A DNA stretch of 64,000 bases, taken from NCBI GenBank assembly GCA_016711325.1, contig JADJTH010000008.1:682001-746000 (forward strand), given 5' to 3'. Positions 25,009 through 34,834 of the stretch are shown in pieces. The notes under the pieces are model-generated. The model was not told the DNA's origin and searched no databases. It worked only from the letters and a program-made list of their open reading frames with translations. The number at the start of each line of letters is the position of its first letter. Position 1 is the stretch's first letter. The position numbers were made by a program, and so were the translations under genes. Source of the DNA: Nigerium sp. GTDB lineage: Bacteria; Actinomycetota; Actinomycetes; Propionibacteriales; Propionibacteriaceae.

Positions 25009-28000
25009 TGAAGTACTTCGCCTCCGGGTGATGGACGACGAGCGCGTCGGTCGACTGCTCGGGATGGAGCTGGAGTTCTTCGCTCAACACGACCCCGATC
25101 CGCGCCGGCTCCAGCAACGCGACCAGCTTGACCCGGTCCTCGAGATCGGGGCAGGCCGGGTAGCCGAAGCTGTAGCGCGAGCCGCGGTAGGCCTGGTCGC
25201 GGATCATGGCGTCCACCTCGCCGTTGCCGCCGAGGCCCAAGTCCTCGCGGACGCGGGCGTGCCACCTCTCCGCCAGCGCCTCGGTCAACTGCACGGACAG
25301 GCCGTGCAACTCAAGGTAGTCGCGGTAGGAATCGGCCGCGAACAGCGTCGCCGTCTCGTCGGCCACGCGGGCGCCCATGGTGACCAACTGGAAGGCGATC
25401 ACGTCGGGGCCGTGCGCGGCGGCCTCGCCGGCGTCGCGGAAGAAGTCCGCCAGGCACAGGCGGCGGTCGCGGCCCTGCCGCGGGAACTCGAACCGGGTCA
25501 GCTCCCGCGTCGGATCCTCGGGCGCTCCGACGATCAGCGTGTTTCCCTCGGAGTGGCACGGCCAGTAGCCGTAGGCGACCGCGAATTCCGCCAGGCCGTC
25601 CGTGGCGATCCGGTCGAGCCAGGCCCGCAGGCGCGGGACGCCCTCGCGCTCGACGACCTCGTCGTAGGTCTCGCCGCCGCGGGTGCCGCGCAACCCCCAC
25701 TGGCCCATGAAGGTGGCCCGGTGATCGAGCCATGTCGCCACGTCGGCGAGCTTGATGCCCTTGACGACGCGGCTGCCCCAAAACGGTGGGACGGGCACGT
25801 CGACGCCGCGGGCGACGTCTGAACGCCGGGTGTCGGCGGACGCCTCGGCCTCGCCACCCTCGGTCGCCTTGGCCGCCACTCGTCGCTTGCGCGGTGCCGG
25901 GAGCGCGTCGGCGTCCCCGCGCTTGACGGCCATGACGGCGTCCATGAGGGCCAGCCCCTCGAAGGCGTCGCGCGCGTAGCGGACCTCACCCTCGAACACC
26001 TCGTTGAGGTCCTGCTCGACGTAGGCGCGGGTGAGTGCCGCACCCCCGAGCAGCACGGGCGTGCTGATCAAGCCGCGGCTGTTCAGCTCGAGGAGGTTGT
26101 CCTTCATCACGACCGTCGACTTGACCAGCAGGCCGGACATGCCGATGGCGTCCGCGTTGTGCGACACCGCCGCCTCGATGATGGTGCCGACCGGCTGCTT
26201 GATGCCCAGATTGACCACGGTGTAGCCGTTGTTGGTCAAGATGATGTCGACGAGATTCTTACCGATGTCGTGGACGTCGCCCTTGACCGTCGCGAGCACG
26301 ATGGTGCCCTTGCCCTCGGTGTCGGACTTCTCCATGTGCGGCTCGAGGTGGGCAACCGACTTCTTCATCACCTCGGCCGACGCGAGGACGAACGGCAGTT
26401 GCATCTGGCCCGATCCGAACAGTTCGCCGACCGTCTTCATGCCGGCCAGCAGATCGTCGTTGACGATGGCGAGCGCGGGCTTCTCGGTGAGAGCCGCGTC
26501 CAGGTCGTCGTACAGGCCCTTGTCGTCGGCGTCCACGATGCGCCGCTGCAGACGTTCGGCGAGCGGGAGTGCGGCCATCTCGGCGGCGCGCGCCTCTTTG
26601 GTGGCGGTGGTGGTGACGCCCTCGAAGAGTTGAAGGAAGCGAGTCAGCGGATCGTAGCCGTCGCGGCGCCGGTCGTAGATCAGGTCGAGGGCCACCTCGC
26701 GCTGCACGTCGGGGATGCGCGCCATCGGAAGGATGCGGCTCGGGTGCACGATCGCCGAGGTGAGGCCGGCCTCGACGCACTCGTGCAGGAACACCGAGTT
26801 GAGCACCGCGCGGGCGGCCGGGTTGAGGCCGAAGCTCACATTCGAGAGGCCGAGCGTGGTCTGCACGTCGGGATAGCGCCGCCGGAGTTCCCGGATCGCC
26901 TCGATCGTCTCGATCGCGTCGCGCCGGCTCTCTTCCTGGCCGGTGGCGATGGTGAAGGTGAGGAAGTCGATGATGATGTCGGGGACGGCCATGCCGTACT
27001 CGTCGACGAGCGTGCGGATCAGCCGCTCGGCCACCCGCAGCTTCCATGCGGCCGTGCGTGCCTGGCCCTCCTCGTCGATGGTGAGCGCCACGACGGCGGC
27101 GCCGTGCTCGGCGACGATCGGCATCACCGTGCGGAACCGGGAGCCGGGGCCGTCACCGTCCTCGAAGTTGACCGAGTTGACGATCGCGCGGCCGGCGATG
27201 GCCTCCAGCCCCGCCTCGACGACCGGCGCCTCGGTGGAGTCGATCATGACCGGAAGCGGGACGGCCGTGTTGACCCGGCCGGCGAGCTCGGTCATGTCCG
27301 CCACGCCGTCGCGGCCGACGTAGTCGACGCACAGGTCGATCAGGTGCGCGCCCTCGCGCGACAGGTTCCTGGCGATGTCGATGCACTCGTCCCACTGGCC
27401 CGCCAGCATCGCCTCGCGGAAGGCCTTGGAGCCCACCGCATTGGTGCGCTCGCCCACGCTGAGATAGCTCGTCTCCTGACGCAGCGGCGTCTCGGCGTAC
27501 AGGCTCGACACGGTCGCGCCGCCCGATCCGGTCGTCGGCACCTCGCGCACCTCGACCGGACGCCCGCGCACGGCGTCCGCGAGCTGCCGGATGTGTTCGG
27601 GGGTGGTGCCGCAGCAGCCGCCGACCAGGCTGAGGCCGAACTCGTCGACGTAGCTGCTCAGCGCCGCGGCGAAGCCCTCGGGGCCGAGCGGGTAGTAGGC
27701 CCCCTCGGCGCTGAGCTGCGGCAGGCCGGCATTCGGCATGCACCCCACGCCGATGCGCGCGAAGCGGCTCAGGTGGCGGAGGTGTTCGCTCATCTCTTCG
27801 GGACCGGTCGAGCAGTTCAGGCCGAGCACGTCGATGCCCAGCGGTTCGAGCGCGGCCAGCGCCGCCCCGATCTCGGAGCCCAGCAGCATGGCGCCGTTCG
27901 TCTCGATGGAGACGTTGACCAGCACCGGGACCTCGATCCCGAGCGCGCGCTGGGCCCGCTTGGCCGCCTGGACCGCCGCCTTCGCCTGGAGCAGATCCTG

Positions 28001-28480
28001 GCAGGTCTCGATCTGGAAGCCGTCGATACCGCCGCGCAGCATCGCCTCGGCCTGCACCTGGTAGGCGTCGCGCAGTCTCCGGAAGCCGACGTGCCCCAGG
28101 CTGGGCAGCTTCGTGCCCGGGCCCACCGAGCCGAGCACCCAGCGCGGCCGATCAGGGGTGGACGCCGCGTCCGCGGCCCGGCGCGCGATCCGCGCGCCCG
28201 CTTCGGCGAGCTCGTCGATCCGGTCGGGAACGTCGTACTCGCCGAGCGCCGACAGGTTCGCGCCGAACGTGTTGGTCTCGACGGCGTCCGCGCCCGCCGC
28301 GAAGTAGGCGGCGTGAATGGCCTCGACCACATCGGGACGGGTCGCGTTGAGAACCTCGTTGCAGCCCTCGAGGCCGCTGAAGTCGTCCAGGCTGAGATCG
28401 AAGCCCTGCAACATCGTGCCCATTCCTCCGTCGGCGACGACGACGCGACGGGACAGGGCTTGGGTCAGGCTTTCGAGCAC
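24998..28480 (-). CDS. metH: cobalamin-dependent methionine synthase
   Basis: The 1160-residue enzyme transfers methyl from methyltetrahydrofolate to homocysteine through cobalamin. Domain order is: homocysteine-binding barrel (about 1-310, zinc cysteines in LNCSTG and GGCCGTT), pterin-binding barrel (about 335-610, SVGERTNAVGSKAFREA), B12 cap and B12-binding domain (about 640-880, with the cobalt-ligand GDVHDIGKN near 738), then the SAM-dependent reactivation domain (about 930-1160, RYSFGYPACPDLEDR). All four modules are complete. The start is GTG 28480 with a leaderless-type -10. No cobalamin riboswitch fits in the 89-base gap to the divergent gene. Confidence 0.97.
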   Translation of the reverse strand: MLESLTQALSRRVVVADGGMGTMLQGFDLSLDDFSGLEGCNEVLNATRPDVVEAIHAAYFAAGADAVETNTFGANLSALGEYDVPDRIDELAEAGARIARRAADAASTPDRPRWVLGSVGPGTKLPSLGHVGFRRLRDAYQVQAEAMLRGGIDGFQIETCQDLLQAKAAVQAAKRAQRALGIEVPVLVNVSIETNGAMLLGSEIGAALAALEPLGIDVLGLNCSTGPEEMSEHLRHLSRFARIGVGCMPNAGLPQLSAEGAYYPLGPEGFAAALSSYVDEFGLSLVGGCCGTTPEHIRQLADAVRGRPVEVREVPTTGSGGATVSSLYAETPLRQETSYLSVGERTNAVGSKAFREAMLAGQWDECIDIARNLSREGAHLIDLCVDYVGRDGVADMTELAGRVNTAVPLPVMIDSTEAPVVEAGLEAIAGRAIVNSVNFEDGDGPGSRFRTVMPIVAEHGAAVVALTIDEEGQARTAAWKLRVAERLIRTLVDEYGMAVPDIIIDFLTFTIATGQEESRRDAIETIEAIRELRRRYPDVQTTLGLSNVSFGLNPAARAVLNSVFLHECVEAGLTSAIVHPSRILPMARIPDVQREVALDLIYDRRRDGYDPLTRFLQLFEGVTTTATKEARAAEMAALPLAERLQRRIVDADDKGLYDDLDAALTEKPALAIVNDDLLAGMKTVGELFGSGQMQLPFVLASAEVMKKSVAHLEPHMEKSDTEGKGTIVLATVKGDVHDIGKNLVDIILTNNGYTVVNLGIKQPVGTIIEAAVSHNADAIGMSGLLVKSTVVMKDNLLELNSRGLISTPVLLGGAALTRAYVEQDLNEVFEGEVRYARDAFEGLALMDAVMAVKRGDADALPAPRKRRVAAKATEGGEAEASADTRRSDVARGVDVPVPPFWGSRVVKGIKLADVATWLDHRATFMGQWGLRGTRGGETYDEVVEREGVPRLRAWLDRIATDGLAEFAVAYGYWPCHSEGNTLIVGAPEDPTRELTRFEFPRQGRDRRLCLADFFRDAGEAAAHGPDVIAFQLVTMGARVADETATLFAADSYRDYLELHGLSVQLTEALAERWHARVREDLGLGGNGEVDAMIRDQAYRGSRYSFGYPACPDLEDRVKLVALLEPARIGVVLSEELQLHPEQSTDALVVHHPEAKYFNAR

Positions 28481-28486
28481 CGCCCA

Positions 28487-28492
28487 AGGATA
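28487..28492 (-). promoter_or_regulatory. -10 of a leaderless metH promoter
   Basis: TATCCT on the minus strand is separated by six bases from the metH GTG, without a ribosome site. It is divergent from the PAC2 promoter 65 bases away. Confidence 0.5.
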
Positions 28493-28556
28493 GGCGATGG
28501 CGTTCCCACCGTCCGGACCGCCTCACCGCTCGGCCTTCGGCAGTGACGAGGGTCGG

Positions 28557-28562
28557 TACAGT
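28557..28562 (+). promoter_or_regulatory. -10 of a leaderless PAC2-gene promoter
   Basis: TACAGT is followed by seven bases and ATG 28570. This favours the ATG over the in-frame codons at 28543 and 28561. Confidence 0.55.
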
Positions 28563-28569
28563 GACGCGC

Positions 28570-29355
28570 ATGTCATCGTCGCGGCTCACGGACCTACGGC
28601 GTCCCGTCGTGTTGTTCGCCTTCAGCGGGTGGAACGACGCCGGCGACGCCGCGACCGGCGTTGTCGACCACCTCAGCGAAACCTACGACACCGAATACGG
28701 CTTCGACCTGGACCCGGAGGACTACTACGACTTCACCGAGAACCGCCCGGTGCACGTGCGCGAGGGCGACGGCGAGATCAGCATCCAGTGGGCCACGACC
28801 GAGGTGCTGATCGCTCACCTTCCCGAACGCGACCTGGTGCTCGTCAACGGCCCCGAGCCGACCATGCGCTGGCGGACGTTCTCGCGCGCGCTGACCTCCG
28901 CGTTCCGGTCGATCAAGCCCGAGCGGGTGATCGCGATGGGTGCGATGCTCGCGGACGCGCCGCACAGCCGTGCCGTCCCGGTGAGCGAGGACGGCACGGA
29001 CTACGAGGGCCCCGCGGGCATCGTCAGCGTCCTGGCCGCCGAGTGCAAGGACGCCGGCCTCACCGTGACGAGCCTGTGGGCGTCCGTCCCGCACTACGTC
29101 GCGGAACCGCCGAACCCGAAGGCGACGCTGGCCCTGCTGCGCAGGGTCGAGGAGTTCATCGACGCGGAGCTGGATCTCGGCGATCTGCTGGACCAGGCCG
29201 CCACCTGGGAGCAGCGCGTGGCCGAATTGGTGTCCGAGGATCCCGACGTCGCCGAGTACGTCGCGGGCCTGGAGCTGCGGTTCGACACGACGGAGGCCAC
29301 CGGCGACGAAATCGCCTGGGAGTTCGAGCGTTACCTGCGCCGCCGCGCGCGCTGA
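28570..29355 (+). CDS. PAC2-family protein
   Basis: A 261-residue soluble acidic protein has the PAC2 fold signatures FSGWNDAGDAATG (near the start), GPEPTMRWRTFS and GAMLADAPHSRAVP. PAC2 proteins include eukaryotic proteasome-assembly chaperones and their bacterial relatives, whose role is poorly known. In actinobacteria this gene is commonly divergent from metH and linked to the Pup-proteasome region; here the divergence from metH is kept but no proteasome genes follow. Confidence 0.88.
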   Translation: MSSSRLTDLRRPVVLFAFSGWNDAGDAATGVVDHLSETYDTEYGFDLDPEDYYDFTENRPVHVREGDGEISIQWATTEVLIAHLPERDLVLVNGPEPTMRWRTFSRALTSAFRSIKPERVIAMGAMLADAPHSRAVPVSEDGTDYEGPAGIVSVLAAECKDAGLTVTSLWASVPHYVAEPPNPKATLALLRRVEEFIDAELDLGDLLDQAATWEQRVAELVSEDPDVAEYVAGLELRFDTTEATGDEIAWEFERYLRRRAR

Positions 29356-29465
29356 GACCGGACGCCGCGGCGTCCGGTGCGACGGGACACGCCGAGTCGT
29401 GGCCGGAGCATCCCGCGTCCTAGCCTGCCGGGAAGGGATACGCCCCGATGATCCGGAGGTATGCA

Positions 29466-30966
29466 ATGACGCGCCTGCCCGTCGACGACCTGCTGTCCAT
29501 CGTCCTGGATTCGCCGACCCCCTGGGAGCTGCCGGTGCGGGATCCGTCCTGCGCGGCGGCCTACCGGCCCTCCCTCGACGCCGCCCGGTCCAAGACCGGC
29601 CGCGACGAATCGGTACTCGCCGGCGAGGCGCTACTCGGCGGACGCCGCGTCGCCTACGTCGCCGGCGATCCCGCCTTCCTGGGCGGGTCCATCGGCATCG
29701 CGGCGGGCGAGCGGCTGACGGCGGCGTTCGAGCGGGCGACGCGGGCGAAGCTGCCGATGATCGCCTTCCCCGTGGGCGGCGGGACGCGCATGCAGGAAGG
29801 AACGCCCGCCTTCCTGCAGATGGTGAAGATCACCGGCGCCGTGATGGCGCACAAGGCCGAGAACCTGCCCTACCTCACCTACCTGCGGCACCCCACGACG
29901 GGCGGCGTGTTCGCGTCCTGGGGGTCGCTGGGCCACGTGACGCTCGCCGAGCCGGGCGCGCTCGTCGGCTTCCTCGGTCCGCGCGTGTTCGAGGCGATCT
30001 ACGGCGAGGAATTCCCGCCCGGCGTGCAGCTGTCCGACAACCTCGCCCACCTCGGCGTCATCGACGCCGTCTGCTCGCCGCCAGAGGCGCGCGCCACCTT
30101 CGACCGGCTGCTGCGCGTGATGATGGCCCGCCGCGAACGCGGCCTCACGTCCGAGGCGCACGCGGTGGCGCCGGCGCTGCCCGATCCCGCCCCCCTGCCT
30201 GACACGCCCGCCTGGGAGTCGATCCTGCACACGCGGCGTCCGGACCGCCCCGGCCTGCGGGATCTGCTCGAGGTCGCGGCCCGCGACGTCACCATGCTCA
30301 ACGGCACCGGCGACGGCGAGTCGCACCCCGGGTCGGTCCTGGCCCTGGCGCGCTTCGGCGAGGCGCCTTGCGTGGTGATCGGCCAGGACCGCGAGGGCCA
30401 GGACACCCCGCTCGGCCCAGCCGCCCTGCGCGAGGTGCGCCGCGGCATCCGGTTGGCCCGCGAACTGCGGCTGCCGCTGGTGAGCGTCATCGACACGACC
30501 GGCGGAGCGTTGTCGAAGGAGGCCGAGGAGCGCGGCATCGCCTCCGAGATCGCCCGGACGCTGTCCGAGTTGCTCACGCTGCCGACACCGACCGTCAGCC
30601 TGCTGATGGGCCAGGGCACCGGGGGAATCGCCCTCGCGTTGAACCCGGCCGACAGGGTGCTGGCCAGTCAGCACGCCTGGCTCGCCCCCCCTGCCGCCCG
30701 AAGGCGCGTCGGCGATCATGCACCGGACGCCCGATCATGCGCCGGCCATGGCCGCCGCGCAGGGCGTCCGTGCGGCGGAACTGCTCGCGAACGGCATCGT
30801 CGATCACATCGTTCCCGAGCCGGACGACCCGGCGCGCGACCGCGACGTGTTCTGCCTCGGCCTGGGCCAGGCGCTGCGCGCGGCGCTGCTGACGGTGATG
30901 GCGATCCCCCGTCGCGAGCGGCGCGCCCAACGGGCGGCGCGCTATCGGGGGCTCGGCCTGTCCTGA
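29466..30966 (+). pseudogene. fused AccD/AccA-type acyl-CoA carboxyltransferase, frameshifted
   Basis: The gene would encode about 499 residues: a beta (AccD-like) half with VGGGTRMQEGTPAF and HPTTGGVFASWGSLG, and an alpha (AccA-like) half with PLVSVIDTTGGALSKEAEERG and MGQGTGGIALALNPADRV. Such proteins transfer carboxyl groups from biotin to acetyl- or propionyl-CoA. After residue ~407 the frame breaks in a run of seven C (30685-30691). Removing one C restores LAPLPPEGASAIMHRTPDHA and continues to the natural stop at 30966. As written, the broken frame runs to 31079 through nonsense. ATG 29466 has GGAGG six bases upstream. A sequencing error, a true mutation or slippage are all possible. Confidence 0.85.
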
Positions 30967-30978
30967 GGCCGGCGCGGC

Positions 30979-31755
30979 TCAGCGCCGAGGCACGCGCGTC
31001 TTCTTGCGCGGGTCCCACATGGTCTCGGGCGCCGGCTCGCCGCGAAGCTGCTCGACGAGCGCGGTCACGGCCGCCATGATCCGCTCGGTGGCCAGCTTGG
31101 CGGCCTCGGCGTCCCGGCGTCCGGCCAGGTCGCTGAGGTCGACGGGATCGCCCATGATCACCTCGATGCGCGGACGCCGCCACCAGCCGTCCTTCGCGTG
31201 GCCGCTGGGCGACAGCAGGTGCTGCAAGCCCCAGTTGGCGATCGGGATGACCGGCACGCCGGAGATGAGCGCCAGCCGTCCGACGCCACTGCGGGCGGTC
31301 TGCGGCCATTTCTCGGGATCGCGCGAGCGCCCGCCTTCGGGGTAGATGGCGATGCATTCGCCCGCGGCGAGCGCGGCCTCGGCGGCGCTGAGGGCGTCCT
31401 TGGCGCGGACGCTGTTGCGGTAGACGGGAATCTGGCCGCAGGCGCGGGCGAACCAGCCGACCACCGGCATCGTCCACAGCTCGGCCTTGCCGAGATAGCG
31501 CGGCCAGCGGCCGGACCAGATCAGGTAACGGCCGACCGCGAGCGGGTCGGCGTAGGACAGGTGATTGCTCACCGCGATGACGCCGCCCTCGGCCGGCAGG
31601 GCCGACGCGTCGTCCCAGACCTCGCGGCTGGCAAGCCGGAACACCAGGCCGACCAGACGGGCAAGCCTGCGGTAGACCGGGCTGTTGCCGGGCGCGCTGG
31701 GCGTCGTCAGCGCCCGCTGGCTGCGGTTGGCGCCGGAGCGCTTGAGGAGGGCCAC
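30979..31755 (-). CDS. 1-acylglycerol-phosphate acyltransferase-like (PlsC) protein
   Basis: This phospholipid-synthesis acyltransferase of about 258 residues shows motif I NHLSYADP (H-x4-D), motif III-type YPEGGRSRDPEKWP and motif IV VPVIPIANWG. It acts at the inner face of the membrane on lysophospholipid. GTG 31755 begins just after the rpe stop; the longer frame from ATG 31803 (274 residues) would overlap rpe by 44 bases, so the shorter start is preferred but not certain. It ends 12 bases from the convergent carboxyltransferase gene. Confidence 0.85.
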   Translation of the reverse strand: MALLKRSGANRSQRALTTPSAPGNSPVYRRLARLVGLVFRLASREVWDDASALPAEGGVIAVSNHLSYADPLAVGRYLIWSGRWPRYLGKAELWTMPVVGWFARACGQIPVYRNSVRAKDALSAAEAALAAGECIAIYPEGGRSRDPEKWPQTARSGVGRLALISGVPVIPIANWGLQHLLSPSGHAKDGWWRRPRIEVIMGDPVDLSDLAGRRDAEAAKLATERIMAAVTALVEQLRGEPAPETMWDPRKKTRVPRR

Positions 31756-31759
31756 GGCG

Positions 31760-32431
31760 TCAGCACCCACGGCAGCCGACGGCCGCCCTCGCCTGGAGGT
31801 CACGGATCACGGCGTCGGGATCGTCGGCGCGGAAGACCGCCGAACCGGCGACGAACACGTCGGCTCCGGCGTCCATGCAGCGCTCGATGGTCGCCTCGGA
31901 CACGCCGCCGTCGACCTGGATCCAGATCTCCTGACCGGACGCCTCGACGAGTGCGCGGGTGCGCCGGATCTTGGGCACCATCACGTCGAGGAACGTCTGG
32001 CCGCCGAACCCCGGATCGACCGTCATGAGCAGGATCATGTCGAACTCGGTGATCAGGTCGGCCAACGGCTCGATCGGCGTCTGCGGGCGCAGACCCAGCG
32101 AGGCGCGCGAGCCCAGCGCCCGGATCTGGCGCGCGGTGCGGATCGGAGCCTGCGACGCCTCGAGGTGGAACGTCACCGACTCGCAGCCGGCCTCGGCATA
32201 GGCGGGCGCGTGCCGGTCGGCGTCTTCGATCATCAGGTGGGCGTCGAGAAAGATACCGGGATGATTGGCGCGCAGACACTCGACCACGGGCAGGCCGAGG
32301 GTGAGGTTGGGCACGAAGTGGTTGTCCATCACGTCGATATGAATGGCGTCCGCGCTCGGAATCCGGCGGATCTCGTCGTCGAGACTGGCCAGGTTCGCGT
32401 TGAGGATGCTCGGGTGGATGCGGTGCGTCAC
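31760..32431 (-). CDS. rpe: ribulose-phosphate 3-epimerase
   Basis: A 223-residue TIM-barrel enzyme interconverts ribulose-5-phosphate and xylulose-5-phosphate. Signatures are [28 protein letters not shown] (metal and catalytic Asp), [22 protein letters not shown] and [12 protein letters not shown] chose GTG 32431 because TAGCAT lies seven bases upstream and the family normally starts close to this point; the longer frame would add 31 unrelated residues. It is probably transcribed together with the acyltransferase gene downstream. Confidence 0.95.
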   Translation of the reverse strand: MTHRIHPSILNANLASLDDEIRRIPSADAIHIDVMDNHFVPNLTLGLPVVECLRANHPGIFLDAHLMIEDADRHAPAYAEAGCESVTFHLEASQAPIRTARQIRALGSRASLGLRPQTPIEPLADLITEFDMILLMTVDPGFGGQTFLDVMVPKIRRTRALVEASGQEIWIQVDGGVSEATIERCMDAGADVFVAGSAVFRADDPDAVIRDLQARAAVGCRGC

Positions 32432-32438
32432 CCGCACG

Positions 32439-32444
32439 ATGCTA
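32439..32444 (-). promoter_or_regulatory. -10 of a leaderless rpe promoter
   Basis: TAGCAT on the minus strand, seven bases before GTG 32431, with no ribosome site. It lies just after the rsmB stop region and would give rpe its own start. Confidence 0.5.
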
Positions 32445-32466
32445 GTGGTCGGCAGGCCCACGGGCG

Positions 32467-33798
32467 TCATCGACGCCGCAGCAGCGCGCAGAACATGGCA
32501 TCGGTGCCGTGTCGATGCGGCCACAGCTGCACGAACCGGCCGCGGGCGGCGTCAGGCACGTCGGGCAGCGCGGCGGGCGCGTCGAGGAGTTCGACATCAT
32601 CGCGGCCGGCAAGGGTGCCGTCGACGATGCCGGTCGTCTCCGCCCGGTGCGGCGAACAGGTCACGTAGGCGACGACGCCGCCGGGCATCGCCGCGTCGAG
32701 GGCGGCGGACAGGAGGCGCCGCTGCAGCGGCGCCAGTTCAAAGAGGTGTTCGGGCGTCCGCCGCCAGCGCGATTCCGGACGCCGTCGCAGCGCCCCCAAC
32801 CCGGTGCAGGGCACGTCGGCCATGACCCGCGCGAAGACCGCGGGACGCCAGGCGGGCCTCGTGCCGTCGGCGGCGATGACGAGCGGCGGCGGCTCATAGC
32901 CGCGCAGGCTCGCGCGGACCAACTCCGCCCGGTGTGGCTGCAGTTCGGCGGCGAGCAGCGGCGCGCCGGATTCCGCGGCCAGGCCCGCGAGCAGCGCGGC
33001 CTTGCCGCCGGGGCCCGCACACAGGTCGAGCCAGGGCCCGACGGGCGCGCTCACCCGGCTGAGGGCCCAGGCGACGAGCTGGCTGCCCTCGTCCTGGACT
33101 CCGGCGCGGCCCTCGCGGACGGCCGGGATGTCGGCGGGGTTGCCGGCACGGCGGGCGCCGAAGGGCGAGAACGCGGTCGGCTCGCCGGCGAGCTCGGCCA
33201 CCTCGGCCAGGCCTGGCCGGACGACCAGCGTCGGCACCGCCGCGACGTTGTTGGCGGCCAGCGCCTCCTCCGCCTCGTCGCCGAGCAGATCGCGGTAGGC
33301 CTCGGCGATCCAGCGCGGGTGGTGCGTGCGCAGGGCGAGGCGGCCGAGCTCGTCCTCGCCTCGGGACAGCTCGGCGATCCACGCGTCGAGGTCGCGGGCG
33401 GCAACCTTGCGGAGCACGGCGTTCGTCAGTCCGGCGACCTTCTCGCCAACGTTGGCGGCGGCGAGGTCGACCGTGGCGCTGAGTGCCGCGTGGACCGGCA
33501 CGCGCATCGACAGCAACTGGTGGACGCCGAGCGCCAGCGCGTCGGCGAGAGGCGGGTCGAACCGGGGACGCCCGGAGGCCGCGGCGAGGATCCGCTCGTA
33601 GCTGCCGCGCAGCCGGCAGGTGCCGGCGACGAGCTCGGTGACGAAGGCGGCGTCGCGGGCGTCCAACTTCGCGTCGGCCAGGACCCGAGCGGTCTCGAGG
33701 TTGGCGTACGCGTCGTCGGAGGTGACCGCGCGCACGATGCGGTAGGCGAGCTGGCGCGGGCGGTCAGGACGCCGCCGGCGCAGGGTCGTGCGCGGCAT
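32467..33798 (-). CDS. rsmB: 16S rRNA (cytosine-967-C5)-methyltransferase
   Basis: The 443-residue enzyme has an N-terminal NusB-like RNA-binding domain (about 1-145) and a SAM methyltransferase core (about 165-443) with [34 protein letters not shown] (catalytic PC) and VAYVTCSPH (second Cys). It methylates C967 of 16S rRNA. The start overlaps the fmt stop by one base (TGATG), the usual fmt-rsmB coupling. Downstream come rpe and plsC on the same strand. Confidence 0.95.
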   Translation of the reverse strand: MPRTTLRRRRPDRPRQLAYRIVRAVTSDDAYANLETARVLADAKLDARDAAFVTELVAGTCRLRGSYERILAAASGRPRFDPPLADALALGVHQLLSMRVPVHAALSATVDLAAANVGEKVAGLTNAVLRKVAARDLDAWIAELSRGEDELGRLALRTHHPRWIAEAYRDLLGDEAEEALAANNVAAVPTLVVRPGLAEVAELAGEPTAFSPFGARRAGNPADIPAVREGRAGVQDEGSQLVAWALSRVSAPVGPWLDLCAGPGGKAALLAGLAAESGAPLLAAELQPHRAELVRASLRGYEPPPLVIAADGTRPAWRPAVFARVMADVPCTGLGALRRRPESRWRRTPEHLFELAPLQRRLLSAALDAAMPGGVVAYVTCSPHRAETTGIVDGTLAGRDDVELLDAPAALPDVPDAARGRFVQLWPHRHGTDAMFCALLRRR

Positions 33799-34757
33799 CA
33801 GGCGAACCGAACGTCGGCGCCGCGCAGCCCGCGCGCCCAGTCCGCGCCGGCCATCTCCTTCTTGCCCTGCGGCTGCACTCGTATCAGCTCGAGCGCGGTA
33901 GTCCCCGTGCCCACCAGGACACGGCGCTTCTCGGAGCGCACCTGGCCCGGCCGCAGATCGGCGGCGTCGCTGACGCGTCCGAGGGCGATCTTGAACCGCT
34001 CCCCCAGCCCGTCGGCGGAGGCGTCCGGGGTGCGCAGCGTCGTCCAGGCCATCGGCTCGGGCGAGCAGCCGCGCACGATCCGGTCGAGCGTCACGGCATC
34101 GGTGGTCCAGTCGAGGCGGGCTTCGTCGACGGCGATCTTGGGCGCCGGGGTGAGCAGCGAACTACCGTCCGGACCGGTCGTGAGCTGCGGGATCGGGTCG
34201 ACGTCGGCGAGCCGGTCGATCGTGTCGAGCAGGAGCGTGGCGCCGTCGGTGGCCAGGGTGGCCAGCACCTCACCGGCCGTCTCGGTGCCGGTGAGCGCCA
34301 ACTCGACGGTGCCGAACACCGGGCCGGCGTCCAGCTCGGGCACGAGCAGAAAGGTGGTCGCGCCGGTGACGTCGTCGCCGGCCATGATCGCCCGCTGGAC
34401 GGGCGCCGCGCCGCGCCAGCGCGGCAGCAGCGAGAAGTGCAGGTTGACCCACCCGTACGCCGGGATGTCGAGCACGCGCTGCGGAATCAGCGCGCCGTAG
34501 GCGACGACGGCGCACGCGTCCGGGGCGAGCGCGGTGAGTTCGGCGGCGAAGTCCTCGTCGCGCGGATGGGCCGGCTTGAGCACCGGGATGCCGGCCTCGC
34601 TCGCCCACGCCGCCACCTCACTGGGCATCGGCCTCTTGCTGCGCCCGCGAGGCGAGTCGGGCCGGGTCACCACGGCGACCACCTCGTGACCGGACGCGAC
34701 GAGCGCCTGCAGCGACGGCAGGGCGACGGCCGGTGTTCCGGCGAAGACGACACGCAT
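33798..34757 (-). CDS. fmt: methionyl-tRNA formyltransferase
   Basis: A 319-residue enzyme formylates initiator Met-tRNA using 10-formyl-tetrahydrofolate. It has MRVVFAGTPAVALPSLQALV at the N-terminus, the catalytic region WVNLHFSLLPRWRGAAPVQRAI (Asn, His, and Asp in the following PELDAGPVF) and a C-terminal beta barrel (about 205-310). ATG 34757 is preceded by TAGGCT at seven bases, typical of a leaderless message. It is followed directly by rsmB. Confidence 0.97.
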   Translation of the reverse strand: MRVVFAGTPAVALPSLQALVASGHEVVAVVTRPDSPRGRSKRPMPSEVAAWASEAGIPVLKPAHPRDEDFAAELTALAPDACAVVAYGALIPQRVLDIPAYGWVNLHFSLLPRWRGAAPVQRAIMAGDDVTGATTFLLVPELDAGPVFGTVELALTGTETAGEVLATLATDGATLLLDTIDRLADVDPIPQLTTGPDGSSLLTPAPKIAVDEARLDWTTDAVTLDRIVRGCSPEPMAWTTLRTPDASADGLGERFKIALGRVSDAADLRPGQVRSEKRRVLVGTGTTALELIRVQPQGKKEMAGADWARGLRGADVRFA

Positions 34758-34764
34758 GGGCTCA

Positions 34765-34770
34765 AGCCTA
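34765..34770 (-). promoter_or_regulatory. -10 of a leaderless fmt promoter
   Basis: TAGGCT on the minus strand, seven bases before ATG 34757. The identical TAGGCT-TGA context occurs before the DUF948 gene at 58453-58458. Confidence 0.55.
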
Positions 34771-34834
34771 ACGGGCGGCCCACACCGGCGATGACTGCGC
34801 CGTCGGCGCTCAGCCCGCACCCGGATGAACCCGA

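Noticed and set aside
26159..28546. Long plus-strand open frame (795 codons) opposite metH
   Set aside because: It is antisense to a complete, motif-rich metH and its translation is the Arg/His/Gly-rich kind produced by GC-rich third positions; no start signal or family motif.
28481..28569. Possible cobalamin riboswitch upstream of metH
   Set aside because: Only 89 bases separate the divergent starts, no B12-box-like sequence is present, and the promoter pattern is leaderless.
29448..31079. Carboxyltransferase as an intact 543-residue protein
   Set aside because: After the C-run the frame loses all family resemblance and runs into the convergent acyltransferase gene, while the +1-shifted frame carries the expected C-terminus.
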